A DNA stretch of 32,901 nucleotides. It comes from an uncultured Muribaculaceae bacterium. GTDB lineage: Bacteria > Bacteroidota > Bacteroidia > Bacteroidales > Muribaculaceae. The translations under genes and the position numbers were made by a program. Shown here piece after piece: positions 7,898 to 16,501 of this stretch; the first letter of the stretch is position 1; each line of letters opens with the position of its first letter. Under the pieces are notes generated by a model, which worked only from the letters and a program-made list of their open reading frames with translations, was not told the origin of the DNA and did no database searches. The stretch lies in contig CAJTRC010000021.1 in assembly GCA_910578365.1 (NCBI GenBank), forward strand, positions 1-32,901, in the 5' to 3' direction.

Positions 7898-9181
7898 ATG
7901 GAGAAACTTATGCAGTATGTCTGGCAGCACCGGCTGTGGATACCGGGACAGCTGCGTACCACCGACGGCAGGCGGGTGTGCATTGTCGACCAGGGTGTGC
8001 TTAACAACGGCTCCGGTCCGGACTTTTTCAATGCCAAGATAAACATCGACGGCCATGCCTGGGCGGGCGATGTGGAGATTCATGTGCGTGCCAGCGACTG
8101 GCACCGCCACGGGCACGACGGCAATCCGGCCTACGACTCGGTGGTGCTGCATGTGGTAGGGGTGAGCGACTGTACGATAGTCCGAAGCGACGGCGAGCTG
8201 ATTCCGCAGATTGTAATGCCCTGTTCGCCCGATTTCCGGCGCCGCTACGATGCAATGGTCAATAATCCGCACGACGAGTTGCCATGTGCACGCGAACTGC
8301 CGGGGCTGCCGCAGATTTACATAAGCGACTGGATAAACTCACTGGCCCACGAACGGCTGTACACCAAGAGCGACCGTGTGCTGCAATATGTGCAGCACAG
8401 CGGCGGCGACTGGCGCAATGCCGCATATATAACTCTGGCACGCGCACTGGGTTTCAAAACCAACAGTGAGCCCTTCGAAAGGCTGGCGCGTTCGCTGCCG
8501 CTGCGGCGGTTGATGAAGCACCGCGACTCGCAGGTGACGGTCGAGGGTATGCTCTTCGGCATGGCCGGTTTTCTGGATTCGCAGACTGCCAATCCCGACC
8601 ACTATGTGCAGCGTATGATACAGGAGTATCGTTTCATGGCCGCCAAATTCGGCATGCAGCCTCCGCAGAGCATGGGCTGGAAAATGTCACGCATGCGGCC
8701 TCAGAATTTTCCTCACCGGCGTCTGGCTTATCTGGCTGCGATGATGGCCGACGGTTTCAGCGCAGGTTCCGGGGCGCTGAGCGTGGATAGCCTCGACGAA
8801 GCCCGCGAGCTGTTCCGTATCGACATGACAGGTTACTGGTCGCGCCGCTATAATTTTGAGTGCGAGAAGGCTCCGACTGTGCGCGCCATGAGCGACAGTA
8901 TGATAGATTCGCTTATAATAAACATGGTCATACCCCTGCAGCATGCCTACAGCGTGGTGCACGACGACGGCCGACGCCGTGAGCGGTCCGTGGAGATGCT
9001 GCAGCAGATAGGCGGCGAGAGCAACGTGTATACCCGCCTGTTCGGTCAGTTGGGGATAAAGTGCAGCGATGCTTTCACCTCGCAGGCTCTGATACAGCTG
9101 CGCACCACTTACTGCGACTGCCGAAAATGCCTCTACTGCCGCATAGGACACCGCCTGCTGGCCGCCAAGGTGGCGCCATAG
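7898..9181 (+). CDS. DUF2851 family protein
   Basis: This 427-residue cytoplasmic protein (no signal peptide) matches what I know of the DUF2851 family, common in Bacteroidota. It has the N-terminal LWIPGQLRTTDGRRVCIVDQG and NNGSGPDFFNAKI blocks, then GDVEIHVRASDWHRHGH, and a cysteine-rich C-terminus YCDCRKCLYCRIGHRLL that could bind metal. The biochemical role of the family is not established. The two histidine/aspartate-rich N-terminal blocks are reminiscent of a nuclease-type active site, but that is only an impression. It converges on the CNNM/CBS gene with a gap of only 9 bp, so the two transcripts must overlap. Confidence 0.85.
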   Translation: MEKLMQYVWQHRLWIPGQLRTTDGRRVCIVDQGVLNNGSGPDFFNAKINIDGHAWAGDVEIHVRASDWHRHGHDGNPAYDSVVLHVVGVSDCTIVRSDGELIPQIVMPCSPDFRRRYDAMVNNPHDELPCARELPGLPQIYISDWINSLAHERLYTKSDRVLQYVQHSGGDWRNAAYITLARALGFKTNSEPFERLARSLPLRRLMKHRDSQVTVEGMLFGMAGFLDSQTANPDHYVQRMIQEYRFMAAKFGMQPPQSMGWKMSRMRPQNFPHRRLAYLAAMMADGFSAGSGALSVDSLDEARELFRIDMTGYWSRRYNFECEKAPTVRAMSDSMIDSLIINMVIPLQHAYSVVHDDGRRRERSVEMLQQIGGESNVYTRLFGQLGIKCSDAFTSQALIQLRTTYCDCRKCLYCRIGHRLLAAKVAP

Positions 9182-9190
9182 GTGCAGGCC

Positions 9191-10462
9191 TTACTCCTGG
9201 GCCGGAGCGAGCAGGCTTACACGTATGAGTTCGAGGCGTGTGGCCGATTTACGAATTATGTCGAAGCGGTAGGGTCCGATGGCCACCTGCGAGTCCTCTT
9301 CGGGTATGGTGCCGGTTTCGTGCAGAATAAGGCCGGCTATGGTCTGGTAGGCATCGTCTTCGGGGAGGTCGAGGTGGAACTGCTCGTTTATGTCGGCAAT
9401 CTCACAGCGACCGCTGAATTCCCATACACCGTCGGACAGCTGTCGCGATGTCAGGCCGGTGCGGTCGTGTTCGTCTTCGATGTCGCCGAATATTTCCTCC
9501 ACCAGGTCTTCGAGGGTTACGAGTCCGGCTGTGCCTCCGAATTCGTCCACTATAGCCGCCACCGATTTTTTCTGTTGCAGCATGCGTCGCATCATTTTGT
9601 TGGCCAGCAGGTTTTCGGGGGCGTACAGCACCGGGCGTATGTGTTCGTGCCAGTCGCTTTCAGGTTCGAAAAGCTCGCGTACGTGTATGTATCCTGTGAT
9701 ATTGTCGATGTTTTCGCGGTAAACAATTATTTTGCTGCGTCCGCTTTCGGTAAAGAGTTTTACGAGCTGGTCGCGGTCGGTGGAGTCGATGTTTACGGCC
9801 ACAAGTTCGTTGCGGGGTGTCATGCAGTCGCGCAGACGTGTGCTTGAGAAGTCGAGTGCGTTGCGAAAAATCTTTACTTCGTGTTCAACCTCGGTTTTCT
9901 TTTCCTCGAGTTCGTCGATTGTAGAGTCGAGATACTCGTTGAGGTCGCCGATTGACAGCACTCTCAGGCGCGGTTTGGTGTCTTTTACGCCCAGAATCTT
10001 CATAAGCAGCCTCGACAGCCATGTGGCCAGCAGCGAAATCGGGTACAGTACTATGTAGAATATGTATATGGGCAGGGCCACAATCTTGAGCGAGCGGTTT
10101 GGGTTTACGCCGAACACGGTCTTGGGCACGAATTCGCCGGTGATCAGTATCACGGCAGTGGAGATAAGAGTCTGGCCCAAAAGCACCAGAGTCTGTCCCA
10201 GACCCAGTTTTTCGAGCCATGGCTCAATCAGTGCCGCCGCGCCCATACCGTAAATTACCAGCATGATGTTGTTGCCCACCAGTATGGTGCTGATGAAAAA
10301 TTCGCTGTTGGCATAGAAACGGTTGATTATCCGTGCCAGTATTCCGCCGCGTTTCACGTCGATTTCCATGCGTACCCGGTCGGAGGTGACGAATGCCATC
10401 TCGGTGCCGGAAAACAGGCCGGAGAACAGTAGAGAAACTAATGCTATTATTAACCAGGTCAT
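9191..10462 (-). CDS. CNNM / CBS-pair / CorC-HlyC domain membrane protein (GldE-like)
   Basis: This 423-residue protein has a CNNM transmembrane domain (about 1-190, starting LIIALVSLLFSGLFSGTEMAF with further helices around NNIMLVIYGMG and IYIFYIVLYPISLLATWLS). A CBS pair follows (about 210-335, MTPRNELVAVNID and AAIVDEFGGTAGLVTLEDLVEEIFGD), then a CorC/HlyC C-terminal domain (about 345-420). The family includes magnesium/cobalt exporters and, in Bacteroidota, the gliding-associated GldE. Here it is the last gene of the coaX / outer membrane protein / lptC cluster, 46 bp after lptC. In related genomes a similar gene follows lptC. An ion-transport or envelope role is inferred. Confidence 0.88.
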   Translation of the reverse strand: MTWLIIALVSLLFSGLFSGTEMAFVTSDRVRMEIDVKRGGILARIINRFYANSEFFISTILVGNNIMLVIYGMGAAALIEPWLEKLGLGQTLVLLGQTLISTAVILITGEFVPKTVFGVNPNRSLKIVALPIYIFYIVLYPISLLATWLSRLLMKILGVKDTKPRLRVLSIGDLNEYLDSTIDELEEKKTEVEHEVKIFRNALDFSSTRLRDCMTPRNELVAVNIDSTDRDQLVKLFTESGRSKIIVYRENIDNITGYIHVRELFEPESDWHEHIRPVLYAPENLLANKMMRRMLQQKKSVAAIVDEFGGTAGLVTLEDLVEEIFGDIEDEHDRTGLTSRQLSDGVWEFSGRCEIADINEQFHLDLPEDDAYQTIAGLILHETGTIPEEDSQVAIGPYRFDIIRKSATRLELIRVSLLAPAQE

Positions 10463-10508
10463 TTTTTAGGGATGGATTATATGGGGTTGGCCGCTTGGTG
10501 TGTGGTAG

Positions 10509-11156
10509 TCATTGTGCCGCCGGGGCGCGTCGGCGGCCTGGTGTTGTCCGTGCAGGAGCATCGGCAGTGCTGTCGGCCTGTGGGGCAGTGGCGGCAGAAG
10601 AGCCGAACTGGCTGCGCTCAACCGGAATAATTCCTGTGGGGTGTTTCAGGTTATAGGAGTTCATCTGCTCGTCGCTTTCAAAGCCGTAGCCTTCGAGTAT
10701 ATGGTCGGTGCGGACAATGTGTACAAATGAGTCGGAGTAAACCTTGCGCGAGGTGCGGTTCCAGAACAGCTGGTTGGTAAGGAAGCTGTCGCGCATGGTG
10801 TTTACGGCCACCACGTGTCCGTCAAGCTGCCAAAGGCCTCTTGCGCTGAAGAAGCGGGCCGAGTCGCAGTCAATCGACGCCTCGGGGTTCATTTCTTTGT
10901 CGAACTGCAGCAGGTGCAGCCCGTCGGGGAAGTGCCAGTAAGGGTCTTCGGCGTCTTCGTACATCACCCATAGCGGAGTTTCGATTTTGTATCTGGTGTA
11001 TCCGGAGTCGCTTACGAAGGTGTTGACGTCGGTGGTGCACATCGTAGGGGTGCGCTCACCGGCATTGGCTACATATTCATGCTTTTCCTCACTGCAGGCC
11101 TGTGATGTATGCAGTATAGCCGCAATGAGCAATATCAGCGGGAGGCGTCGCATCAA
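10509..11156 (-). CDS. lptC: LPS export periplasmic protein LptC
   Basis: This 215-residue protein matches the LptC family, the single-pass or lipid-anchored component that takes lipopolysaccharide from LptB2FG and hands it to the LptA bridge. The N-terminus is a short hydrophobic segment ending SQAC, possibly a lipobox with C21. The beta-jellyroll core shows the typical FVSDSGYTRYKIETPLWVMYE and YWHFPDGLHLLQFD blocks. The C-terminal 25-30 residues are a low-complexity Ala/Pro/Arg tail. The start is ATG-ATG overlapping the stop of the upstream barrel gene (ATGA), so the two are translationally coupled. It lies in the coaX-OMP-lptC-GldE-like cluster. Confidence 0.88.
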   Translation of the reverse strand: MMRRLPLILLIAAILHTSQACSEEKHEYVANAGERTPTMCTTDVNTFVSDSGYTRYKIETPLWVMYEDAEDPYWHFPDGLHLLQFDKEMNPEASIDCDSARFFSARGLWQLDGHVVAVNTMRDSFLTNQLFWNRTSRKVYSDSFVHIVRTDHILEGYGFESDEQMNSYNLKHPTGIIPVERSQFGSSAATAPQADSTADAPARTTPGRRRAPAAQ

Positions 11157-12406
11157 TAGAGTTTATTCTGGCGGAACCACATTTCGTTGAAGTTGATACC
11201 CAGGGTAACGAATATGTAGTTTTCTTTAATCATCGGGTTGGGAGTACCCTGACGTTGTTTCCATTCGAGTCCAAGGTTTACCATGGTCTTGAAGCTTGGT
11301 ACCGGCAGGCCAAAACCTATCGAGGCTCCGTATTCCTTGAGGTTGTTGCCGCGAATCTGCAGGTAGTCGCGATTCCAATAACCGCCAGCTCGATAATGTA
11401 TGCGTTTGAAGTAGCTGCCTCGGGGTGCCGGTACAAATTCACCGCCCACGGCAATTTTGTAACGGTCGGCCAAAGCGTTGTCAATATTGTTGCCTGCGGC
11501 ATCGATGCCCGGGAACTTGGCTTTGCTCCAGGGCTGATAGGTGAAGTCGGCCTCAAGCATCAGCCGGTTGTCCCAGCGCCAGTTGATACCGGCGCCCCAG
11601 CTTTCGGCCAGCGAGTAGTTGCCGGATAGTTTCCGGGCTTCTTGTTCGGGAGTGTTTTCAACCGTGGGGTCGTAGAAGTACTCGCGGTAGTGTCCAAGCA
11701 GTTTCTTGCCGGGTGAGTATGTCAGGCCCAGGGTAAAGGTGTTGCGGGCGATGTCGAAGTTATATTGGGCGCCGAAGTCGAGATGGAAGTCGCGTACGTC
11801 AATCTGGCGTTCGAGCAGCGAGGTTGAGCCGGTCGAGGTGTAGGCGTAGGTGTCGTTATATATTGTTCCGAACATGTAGCTGATGTTAGCGCCTATGGAG
11901 AAGCCTTTGAACAGCCGGCCAGCCACACCTAAGTACAGCATGTTGATGCTGCCGCCGCCCTCGCGGGCCTCCGAGCCGTTGTCTATCGAGTTGCCGAACG
12001 AGTAGCCTACCGACGAGTATGGCAACACGCCTACGCTTGCACCCATGTAGCGTCCGAGAGGGAACTGCATGTTGATATAGTCGAGTCCGCCGCCGATATG
12101 GTTTTCATTTACGTCTTCTTCATTCATCCATACCGAGGTGAAGTCCACACCCATGTCGAACAGGAAGGTCAGAGAGTCGATTCGGGCGTATGATGCGGGG
12201 TTCATCACGTTAATCTGTCGGCCTGAGTTCATGGCGTAGCCTATACCGCCCATCGACCGCTGGGCTGATGTGGCGTTGTCGCGGAGCATGCCGTAGCCGA
12301 AGCGCGAGTAAGGAGTAAGAGTGCCGTTCTGGGCGTGAGCGGCGAAAGCGCTTGCGCCGGCTATGATTACGGCGGCCAATGTTTTAGCAAGAAATTTTAG
12401 CTTCAT
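11153..12406 (-). CDS. outer membrane beta-barrel protein of the coaX-lptC cluster
   Basis: This 417-residue protein has a signal peptide (about 1-26, ending FAAHAQ) and a body of amphipathic strands with the N-terminal motif NGTLTPYSRFGYGMLRDN. It recalls FadL/OmpP1-like or PorV-like barrels. In Bacteroidota such a gene recurrently sits between the type III pantothenate kinase and lptC genes. Its start overlaps the end of coaX by 23 bp and its stop overlaps the lptC start by 4 bp, so the three genes form one tightly coupled operon. That arrangement suggests, but does not prove, a role in outer membrane or LPS biogenesis. Confidence 0.85.
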   Translation of the reverse strand: MKLKFLAKTLAAVIIAGASAFAAHAQNGTLTPYSRFGYGMLRDNATSAQRSMGGIGYAMNSGRQINVMNPASYARIDSLTFLFDMGVDFTSVWMNEEDVNENHIGGGLDYINMQFPLGRYMGASVGVLPYSSVGYSFGNSIDNGSEAREGGGSINMLYLGVAGRLFKGFSIGANISYMFGTIYNDTYAYTSTGSTSLLERQIDVRDFHLDFGAQYNFDIARNTFTLGLTYSPGKKLLGHYREYFYDPTVENTPEQEARKLSGNYSLAESWGAGINWRWDNRLMLEADFTYQPWSKAKFPGIDAAGNNIDNALADRYKIAVGGEFVPAPRGSYFKRIHYRAGGYWNRDYLQIRGNNLKEYGASIGFGLPVPSFKTMVNLGLEWKQRQGTPNPMIKENYIFVTLGINFNEMWFRQNKLY

Positions 12407-13124
12407 TATATGTGAGTATGCTGTTTAATCCTATTAATACGAGGTCGTGGTTTACTATACATTCTATGCTCGTGTGGGTGGCGATCACGTCGGCCCACCC
12501 TCCGGTAAGCACCACTTTGGCGTCCGGGCCGGTGTGGCGGGCGTAGAATTCGAGTTCGGCGGTTACACCGTAAACGGCTCCTGAGCGCAGAGCCTCGCGA
12601 GTGTCGGCGCCGAACAGGGCGGTCGGGCCGTCGTAGGCGTCGACCAGCGGCAGTCGGGCTGTGAAACTGTTCAAGGCCCTCAGGCGCATGCCCAGACCGG
12701 GCGATATGTTTCCGCCCAGGTATTGGCCGTCGGCTGTTACCATGTCGTAGGTGGCAGCCGAGCCTATGTCGGCCACCAGTATTGGCTTTCCACCGTAGAG
12801 GTCAAAGGCGCCCATTGCCGCTGCAATGCGGTCGGCGCCCAGAGTTTCGGGCGTGCGGTAATTTATCTTCAGGGGCATCGTGGTGCGGCAGTTTATGTCC
12901 ACGGTGTCGATGCCGTATCTTTCGAGAGTCATCAGCATTCGGGCCTGCGAATCGGCTACACTGCACAGGGCCGCCTTTAAGGGGAGCTTGCAGCCGGCTG
13001 TCAAGTCTTTGATAGCCTGAATTTCGCCGTCGCGCACACAGAAACGGTTTTTAATCTCACCGTTTTCCCACAGTGCGGCCTTGGTGCTTGAGTTGCCTTG
13101 ATCTATGGTCAGATATGCGAACAT
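12384..13124 (-). CDS. coaX: type III pantothenate kinase
   Basis: This protein of about 246 residues phosphorylates pantothenate, the first step of coenzyme A synthesis. It shows the ASKHA-fold motifs of CoaX: the N-terminal phosphate-1 segment LTIDQGNSSTKAAL, the GADRIAAAMGA block, DIGSAATYDMV (phosphate-2, with Ser where many members have Thr) and GGNISPGLGMRLRAL. I start it at the ATG at 13124 rather than the in-frame GTG at 13130, because the conserved DxGN motif then falls at the usual distance from the N-terminus. The GTG also overlaps a -7-like box. It leads the operon with the barrel protein and lptC genes. Confidence 0.92.
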   Translation of the reverse strand: MFAYLTIDQGNSSTKAALWENGEIKNRFCVRDGEIQAIKDLTAGCKLPLKAALCSVADSQARMLMTLERYGIDTVDINCRTTMPLKINYRTPETLGADRIAAAMGAFDLYGGKPILVADIGSAATYDMVTADGQYLGGNISPGLGMRLRALNSFTARLPLVDAYDGPTALFGADTREALRSGAVYGVTAELEFYARHTGPDAKVVLTGGWADVIATHTSIECIVNHDLVLIGLNSILTYNEAKISC

Positions 13125-13129
13125 AGGCA

Positions 13130-13137
13130 CAAAATTA
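13130..13137 (-). promoter_or_regulatory. -7-like box immediately before coaX
   Basis: TAATTTTG on the minus strand ends only 5 bp before the chosen coaX ATG, so a transcript from it would be leaderless or nearly so. A -33 TTTG is not found at standard spacing, so this may be chance. Confidence 0.35.
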
Positions 13138-13217
13138 GCAATTAGCCTTTACATACAGGCCTAAAGCTTAAAATTTAACTATTTATTAACGCAAAAAATG
13201 CTGTATGCCCATAGCCG

Positions 13218-13259
13218 ACAGGCACGGAGAGCCATACTTTTATGGCCGTCCGTGCCTGT
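13218..13259 (-). terminator. large hairpin after pgi, probable terminator or processing signal
   Basis: A perfect 11-bp outer stem ACAGGCACGGA / TCCGTGCCTGT (13218-13228 with 13249-13259) has a nested GCCAT/ATGGC inner stem. It lies 30 bp downstream of the pgi stop. The nearest T-run on the minus strand (13193-13198) is about 20 nt further on, so it is not a textbook intrinsic terminator. Confidence 0.5.
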
Positions 13260-13289
13260 AATTGCTATATGCCTGTAATAGGTGCAGGT

Positions 13290-14618
13290 TTACAGTTTTG
13301 CCTTGATTGCGGCAGTTTCGGCTTCGTAGCCGGGTTTTTCGAGCAGTGCGAACATGTTGCGCTTGTAGGCTTCGACGCCTGGCTGGTTGAACGGATTCAC
13401 GTCGAGTATATAGCCCGAGATACCGCAGGCGGCCTCGAAGAAGTAAATCAGCTCGCCCAGATAGTCTTCGCGCAAGCAGGGGATGGTTATACGCATGTTG
13501 GGCACTCCGCCGTCTACGTGGGCGATACGAGTGCCGAGTTCTGCCATCTTGTTCACTTCGTCAACTCGTTTGCCGGCTATGTAGTTGAGGCCGTCGAGGT
13601 TGGCGTTGTCTGACGGAATCACAACATTGTGCTTCTGTTCGATTACAGAGATAACTGTTTCGAAGATGGTGCGTTCGCCCTCCTGAATCCACTGGCCCAT
13701 GCTGTGGAGGTCGGTCGAGAAGTCGACCGATGCGGGGAATATGCCCTTGTGGTCTTTGCCCTCGCTTTCGCCGTAGAGCTGCTTCCACCATTCGCCGAAG
13801 TAGTGGAGCTTGGGATTGTAGTTGACCAGAATCTCAATTTTCTTGCCGGCTTGGTAGAGTGCGTTGCGGGTCTGCGCGTATGTGAGCGATGTGTTGTCTT
13901 TGCCTTCGAGAGTGGCACGCTCCATGCGGGCTGCGCCTGCAACGAGGGCTTCGATGTCGAACCCTGCTACGGCTATGGGCAGCAGGCCCACGGGTGTGAG
14001 GACTGAGAATCGACCGCCTACGTTGTCGGGAATCACGTATGTCTTGTAGCCTTCTTCAGTGGCGAGGCTGCGCAGGGCACCCTTGCTTTCGTCGGTGATG
14101 GCGACGATGCGCTTTGCTGCTTCGTCGCGGCCTACTTGCTTTTCGAGCTGCTCCTTGAGCAGACGGAATGCTATGGCCGGCTCGGTGGTGGTACCCGATT
14201 TTGATATTACCACAATGCCGAACTGGCGGTCCTTGAGGTAGTCGCTGAGCTCATAAAGGTAATCTTCGCCTATGTTTTGGCCGGCGAAGAGAACCTCGCA
14301 GCCTTCGTGACGGTAAGCGGCAAAGCTGTTGCTGAGAGCTTCGATTACAGCCTTGGCACCCAGATAGCTGCCGCCTATGCCTATGGCTACTACAACCTGG
14401 CATTTAGTGCGGAGATCTTCGGCGGTAGCCTTGATGTCAGCGAGAAGTTCGGCAGTAGTTTCAGAGGGGAGTTTTACCCAGCCGAGGAAGTCGTTGCCTG
14501 CGCCGCTGCCGCTGACGAGAGTTTTGAAAGCATCCTGAGCCACAGGGGCGAGTGAATCGAAAGCGCCGGGCTTGAGGGCACTCAAGGCGTTCTCGATGTT
14601 GAGTTCTATCTTGTCCAT
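13290..14618 (-). CDS. pgi: glucose-6-phosphate isomerase
   Basis: This 442-residue enzyme interconverts glucose-6-phosphate and fructose-6-phosphate in glycolysis and gluconeogenesis. It has the SIS-domain substrate-binding segment VVAIGIGGSYLGAKAVIEAL, VVISKSGTTTEPAIAFR, the family signature around DNVGGRFSVLTPVG, and the catalytic region with FGEWWKQLYGESEGKD and LHSMGQWIQEG. The length fits the shorter bacterial Pgi group found in Bacteroidota and Firmicutes. A TAACTTTG -7 box lies 47-54 bp upstream. It is transcribed leftward toward coaX, from which a hairpin separates it. Confidence 0.96.
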   Translation of the reverse strand: MDKIELNIENALSALKPGAFDSLAPVAQDAFKTLVSGSGAGNDFLGWVKLPSETTAELLADIKATAEDLRTKCQVVVAIGIGGSYLGAKAVIEALSNSFAAYRHEGCEVLFAGQNIGEDYLYELSDYLKDRQFGIVVISKSGTTTEPAIAFRLLKEQLEKQVGRDEAAKRIVAITDESKGALRSLATEEGYKTYVIPDNVGGRFSVLTPVGLLPIAVAGFDIEALVAGAARMERATLEGKDNTSLTYAQTRNALYQAGKKIEILVNYNPKLHYFGEWWKQLYGESEGKDHKGIFPASVDFSTDLHSMGQWIQEGERTIFETVISVIEQKHNVVIPSDNANLDGLNYIAGKRVDEVNKMAELGTRIAHVDGGVPNMRITIPCLREDYLGELIYFFEAACGISGYILDVNPFNQPGVEAYKRNMFALLEKPGYEAETAAIKAKL

Positions 14619-14664
14619 ATCTAAGTTTGGTGTTTATGTTAACTATAAACGGTGAAATCAGGTG

Positions 14665-14672
14665 CAAAGTTA
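14665..14672 (-). promoter_or_regulatory. -7 box of the pgi promoter
   Basis: TAACTTTG on the minus strand matches TAnnTTTG, about 47 bp upstream of the pgi ATG. The -33 position lacks TTTG. Confidence 0.5.
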
Positions 14673-14746
14673 CGTCAAATAGCTGAAATCGATAGCTTTT
14701 TTTTACCAAAAAGTGTTAACGTGGGTTTCTTGGGATTATGGAACAA

Positions 14747-14779
14747 ATAAAAATGGAGCAGGCCGGTCCCGCTCCATTT
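14747..14779 (-). terminator. rho-independent terminator after the small barrel protein gene
   Basis: A 9-bp stem AAATGGAGC / GCTCCATTT (14751-14759 with 14771-14779, 11-nt loop) merges into a TTTTTA run in the minus direction. It lies between the small outer membrane protein gene (stop at 14807) and pgi. Confidence 0.75.
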
Positions 14780-14806
14780 AATACGTTAATATTCTTTTTC
14801 TGAAAA

Positions 14807-15370
14807 TCAGAATTGTATTCCCAGCTTTACACCGAAAATGCCGAAGTTGGCGTTTGCACTGTCAAACCCGAAATCATAGTGGGCCACGTTGCCTTCCCAC
14901 ATAAGACCGAGCGATACTGCGGGATTCAGTACCACACCTACGCCGAACTCGTATGCGAAACCATGCCAACTCTCGAAATCGTTTACGTTCATCTGGTAAC
15001 CGGCGGCGAAGGTGGCGTATAGCGGCTTATCGGCCAGAACCGGGGCTGAGTTGTAACGGATGCCGGAGAGGAAACGCATCGACGATCCTTCTTCGAAAGC
15101 GGTGGTTGTGGAGGGTGCATAGTAGGCCACACGCAGAATATCCCAGCATAAGCCGCTGCCGAAGTGGTAGCGGTAACCCAGACCTACGCTCAGACCCAGA
15201 TCGCTTTCAATGTCGCCGCAGGCTACACCCAGGCCGATTTCGGAGAATATGCCTGATTTTGAAAAATTAGCATCGCTTGTGCCGAGATTGTACTCACCGG
15301 CACGCTGTGCGTTTGCGCTGAAACTCAGTGCAGCGGCAATAACTGTGATGATTGTAAGGATTTTTCTCAT
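14807..15370 (-). CDS. small outer membrane beta-barrel protein, function unknown
   Basis: This 187-residue protein has a clear signal peptide (MRKILTIITVIAAALSFSANAQ) followed by short amphipathic beta strands with many Gly and aromatic residues. It ends in a C-terminal strand NFGIFGVKLGIQF, as expected for a small outer membrane barrel (OMP_b-brl type, 8-10 strands). It starts 26 bp after the TolB-like gene, so the two are probably co-transcribed. A terminator follows. No specific function can be assigned. Confidence 0.75.
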   Translation of the reverse strand: MRKILTIITVIAAALSFSANAQRAGEYNLGTSDANFSKSGIFSEIGLGVACGDIESDLGLSVGLGYRYHFGSGLCWDILRVAYYAPSTTTAFEEGSSMRFLSGIRYNSAPVLADKPLYATFAAGYQMNVNDFESWHGFAYEFGVGVVLNPAVSLGLMWEGNVAHYDFGFDSANANFGIFGVKLGIQF

Positions 15371-15396
15371 TGCTAATATGTGTTTGTTTGGTTATA

Positions 15397-16413
15397 TCAA
15401 AGGTTAAAGTTCATTTTCCATACATTGAATGTGCCTTCTATGGAACCTCGCTGCGACAGGAAGTAGATGCTTTTGCCGTCGGGTGCCCATACACCGGATA
15501 GGTCATTGCCCGGATGGTAGGTGAGCTGTGTGAATTGAGTACCGTCGGTGCGGATTACAAAAAGGTCGGTGTTTATGTCTTTGCCTTTCTCGTCCATAGA
15601 AGCACCTGTTACAAGCAGCCATCGTCCGTCTGGCGAAAGTACCGGGGTGGTGAAACTGCGCCCCGGCTGTGATAGCAGAATTTCCTCTACGCCGCTTGAG
15701 AGGTTTACGCGCCATATTTCGCTTTCGCGTTTGTCGGTGTATCTGCCGCAATATATTACGTCTTTTTCGCCGGGGATAAGGCATGGAGTCATGCCGCGCG
15801 AATAATTTGAAAACAGATTCTTTTCGCGGTCGTAGCTCCAGATGCTGTATGCTCCCGGGCCTTCACCGCGGTGGAAAAGAATGTGTTTTCCGTCGGCTGT
15901 TATCTGGCCTGCGAAATCATTTTCGTTGCCGGTGCTTATCTGGCGTACAACGGTGCCCTGGCTGGCGTCAACAAGGTACACGCCGAAATGACCGGAGCGG
16001 AATTCGGTAAAACAGATTGTGTTTCCGTCGGGGCTCCATGTGAAGTCGGTTACATTGGCGCGGAATGTGCGTTGTGTGCTTGCTCCGCCTCGATGGGCAT
16101 CTTTTACCATCACATTCGATGTTCTGTTCTTCCAGTTGAGGTAGGCTACCTTGCTTCCGTCAGGCGATACTGCTATACGTGGATTTACCCACCAGTCGAT
16201 TTTAGAAAGGTTCTTGATTCCGAACATTCCTTTAGCCTTTGATACAAGTCCTTCTTTGTTCACACAGTCGGAATCCTCGGTAATCTGTTCGAATTTTACG
16301 CCGCCTTCTTCCGGCACATCAATTACGCTGTAGTTGAGTTTGACACGTTTTGCCTCGGCGGAGTTCCACCCTATTAATCCGGCTGCGACGGCCAGGTATA
16401 AAAGTTTGTTCAT
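15397..16413 (-). CDS. periplasmic TolB-like beta-propeller (PD40 repeat) protein
   Basis: This 338-residue protein has a signal peptide (MNKLLYLAVAAGLIGWNSAEA) and at least four WD40-like PD40 repeats with the signature x-SPDG or x-ADG-K: IAVSPDGSKVAYLNWK, FTWSPDGNTICFTEF, ITADGKHILFH, VLSPDGRWLLVTG and VWAPDGKSIYFLSQRG. Such six-bladed propellers resemble the C-terminal domain of TolB and usually mediate protein contacts. No protease or TolB N-terminal domain is present, and tol/pal genes are not adjacent, so the role is unknown. A TAACTTTG -7 box lies at 16439-16446. Confidence 0.85.
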   Translation of the reverse strand: MNKLLYLAVAAGLIGWNSAEAKRVKLNYSVIDVPEEGGVKFEQITEDSDCVNKEGLVSKAKGMFGIKNLSKIDWWVNPRIAVSPDGSKVAYLNWKNRTSNVMVKDAHRGGASTQRTFRANVTDFTWSPDGNTICFTEFRSGHFGVYLVDASQGTVVRQISTGNENDFAGQITADGKHILFHRGEGPGAYSIWSYDREKNLFSNYSRGMTPCLIPGEKDVIYCGRYTDKRESEIWRVNLSSGVEEILLSQPGRSFTTPVLSPDGRWLLVTGASMDEKGKDINTDLFVIRTDGTQFTQLTYHPGNDLSGVWAPDGKSIYFLSQRGSIEGTFNVWKMNFNL

Positions 16414-16438
16414 GTGTGGTTTACTATTGATTTGAGCG

Positions 16439-16446
16439 CAAAGTTA
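16439..16446 (-). promoter_or_regulatory. -7 box of the TolB-like gene
   Basis: TAACTTTG on the minus strand, 26 bp upstream of the ATG; no TTTG at the -33 spacing. Confidence 0.5.
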
Positions 16447-16501
16447 GATAATAACGTCCATAGAGAACCTTATAGGGTGTATTGCTTTGTGTACGGAATT
16501 G

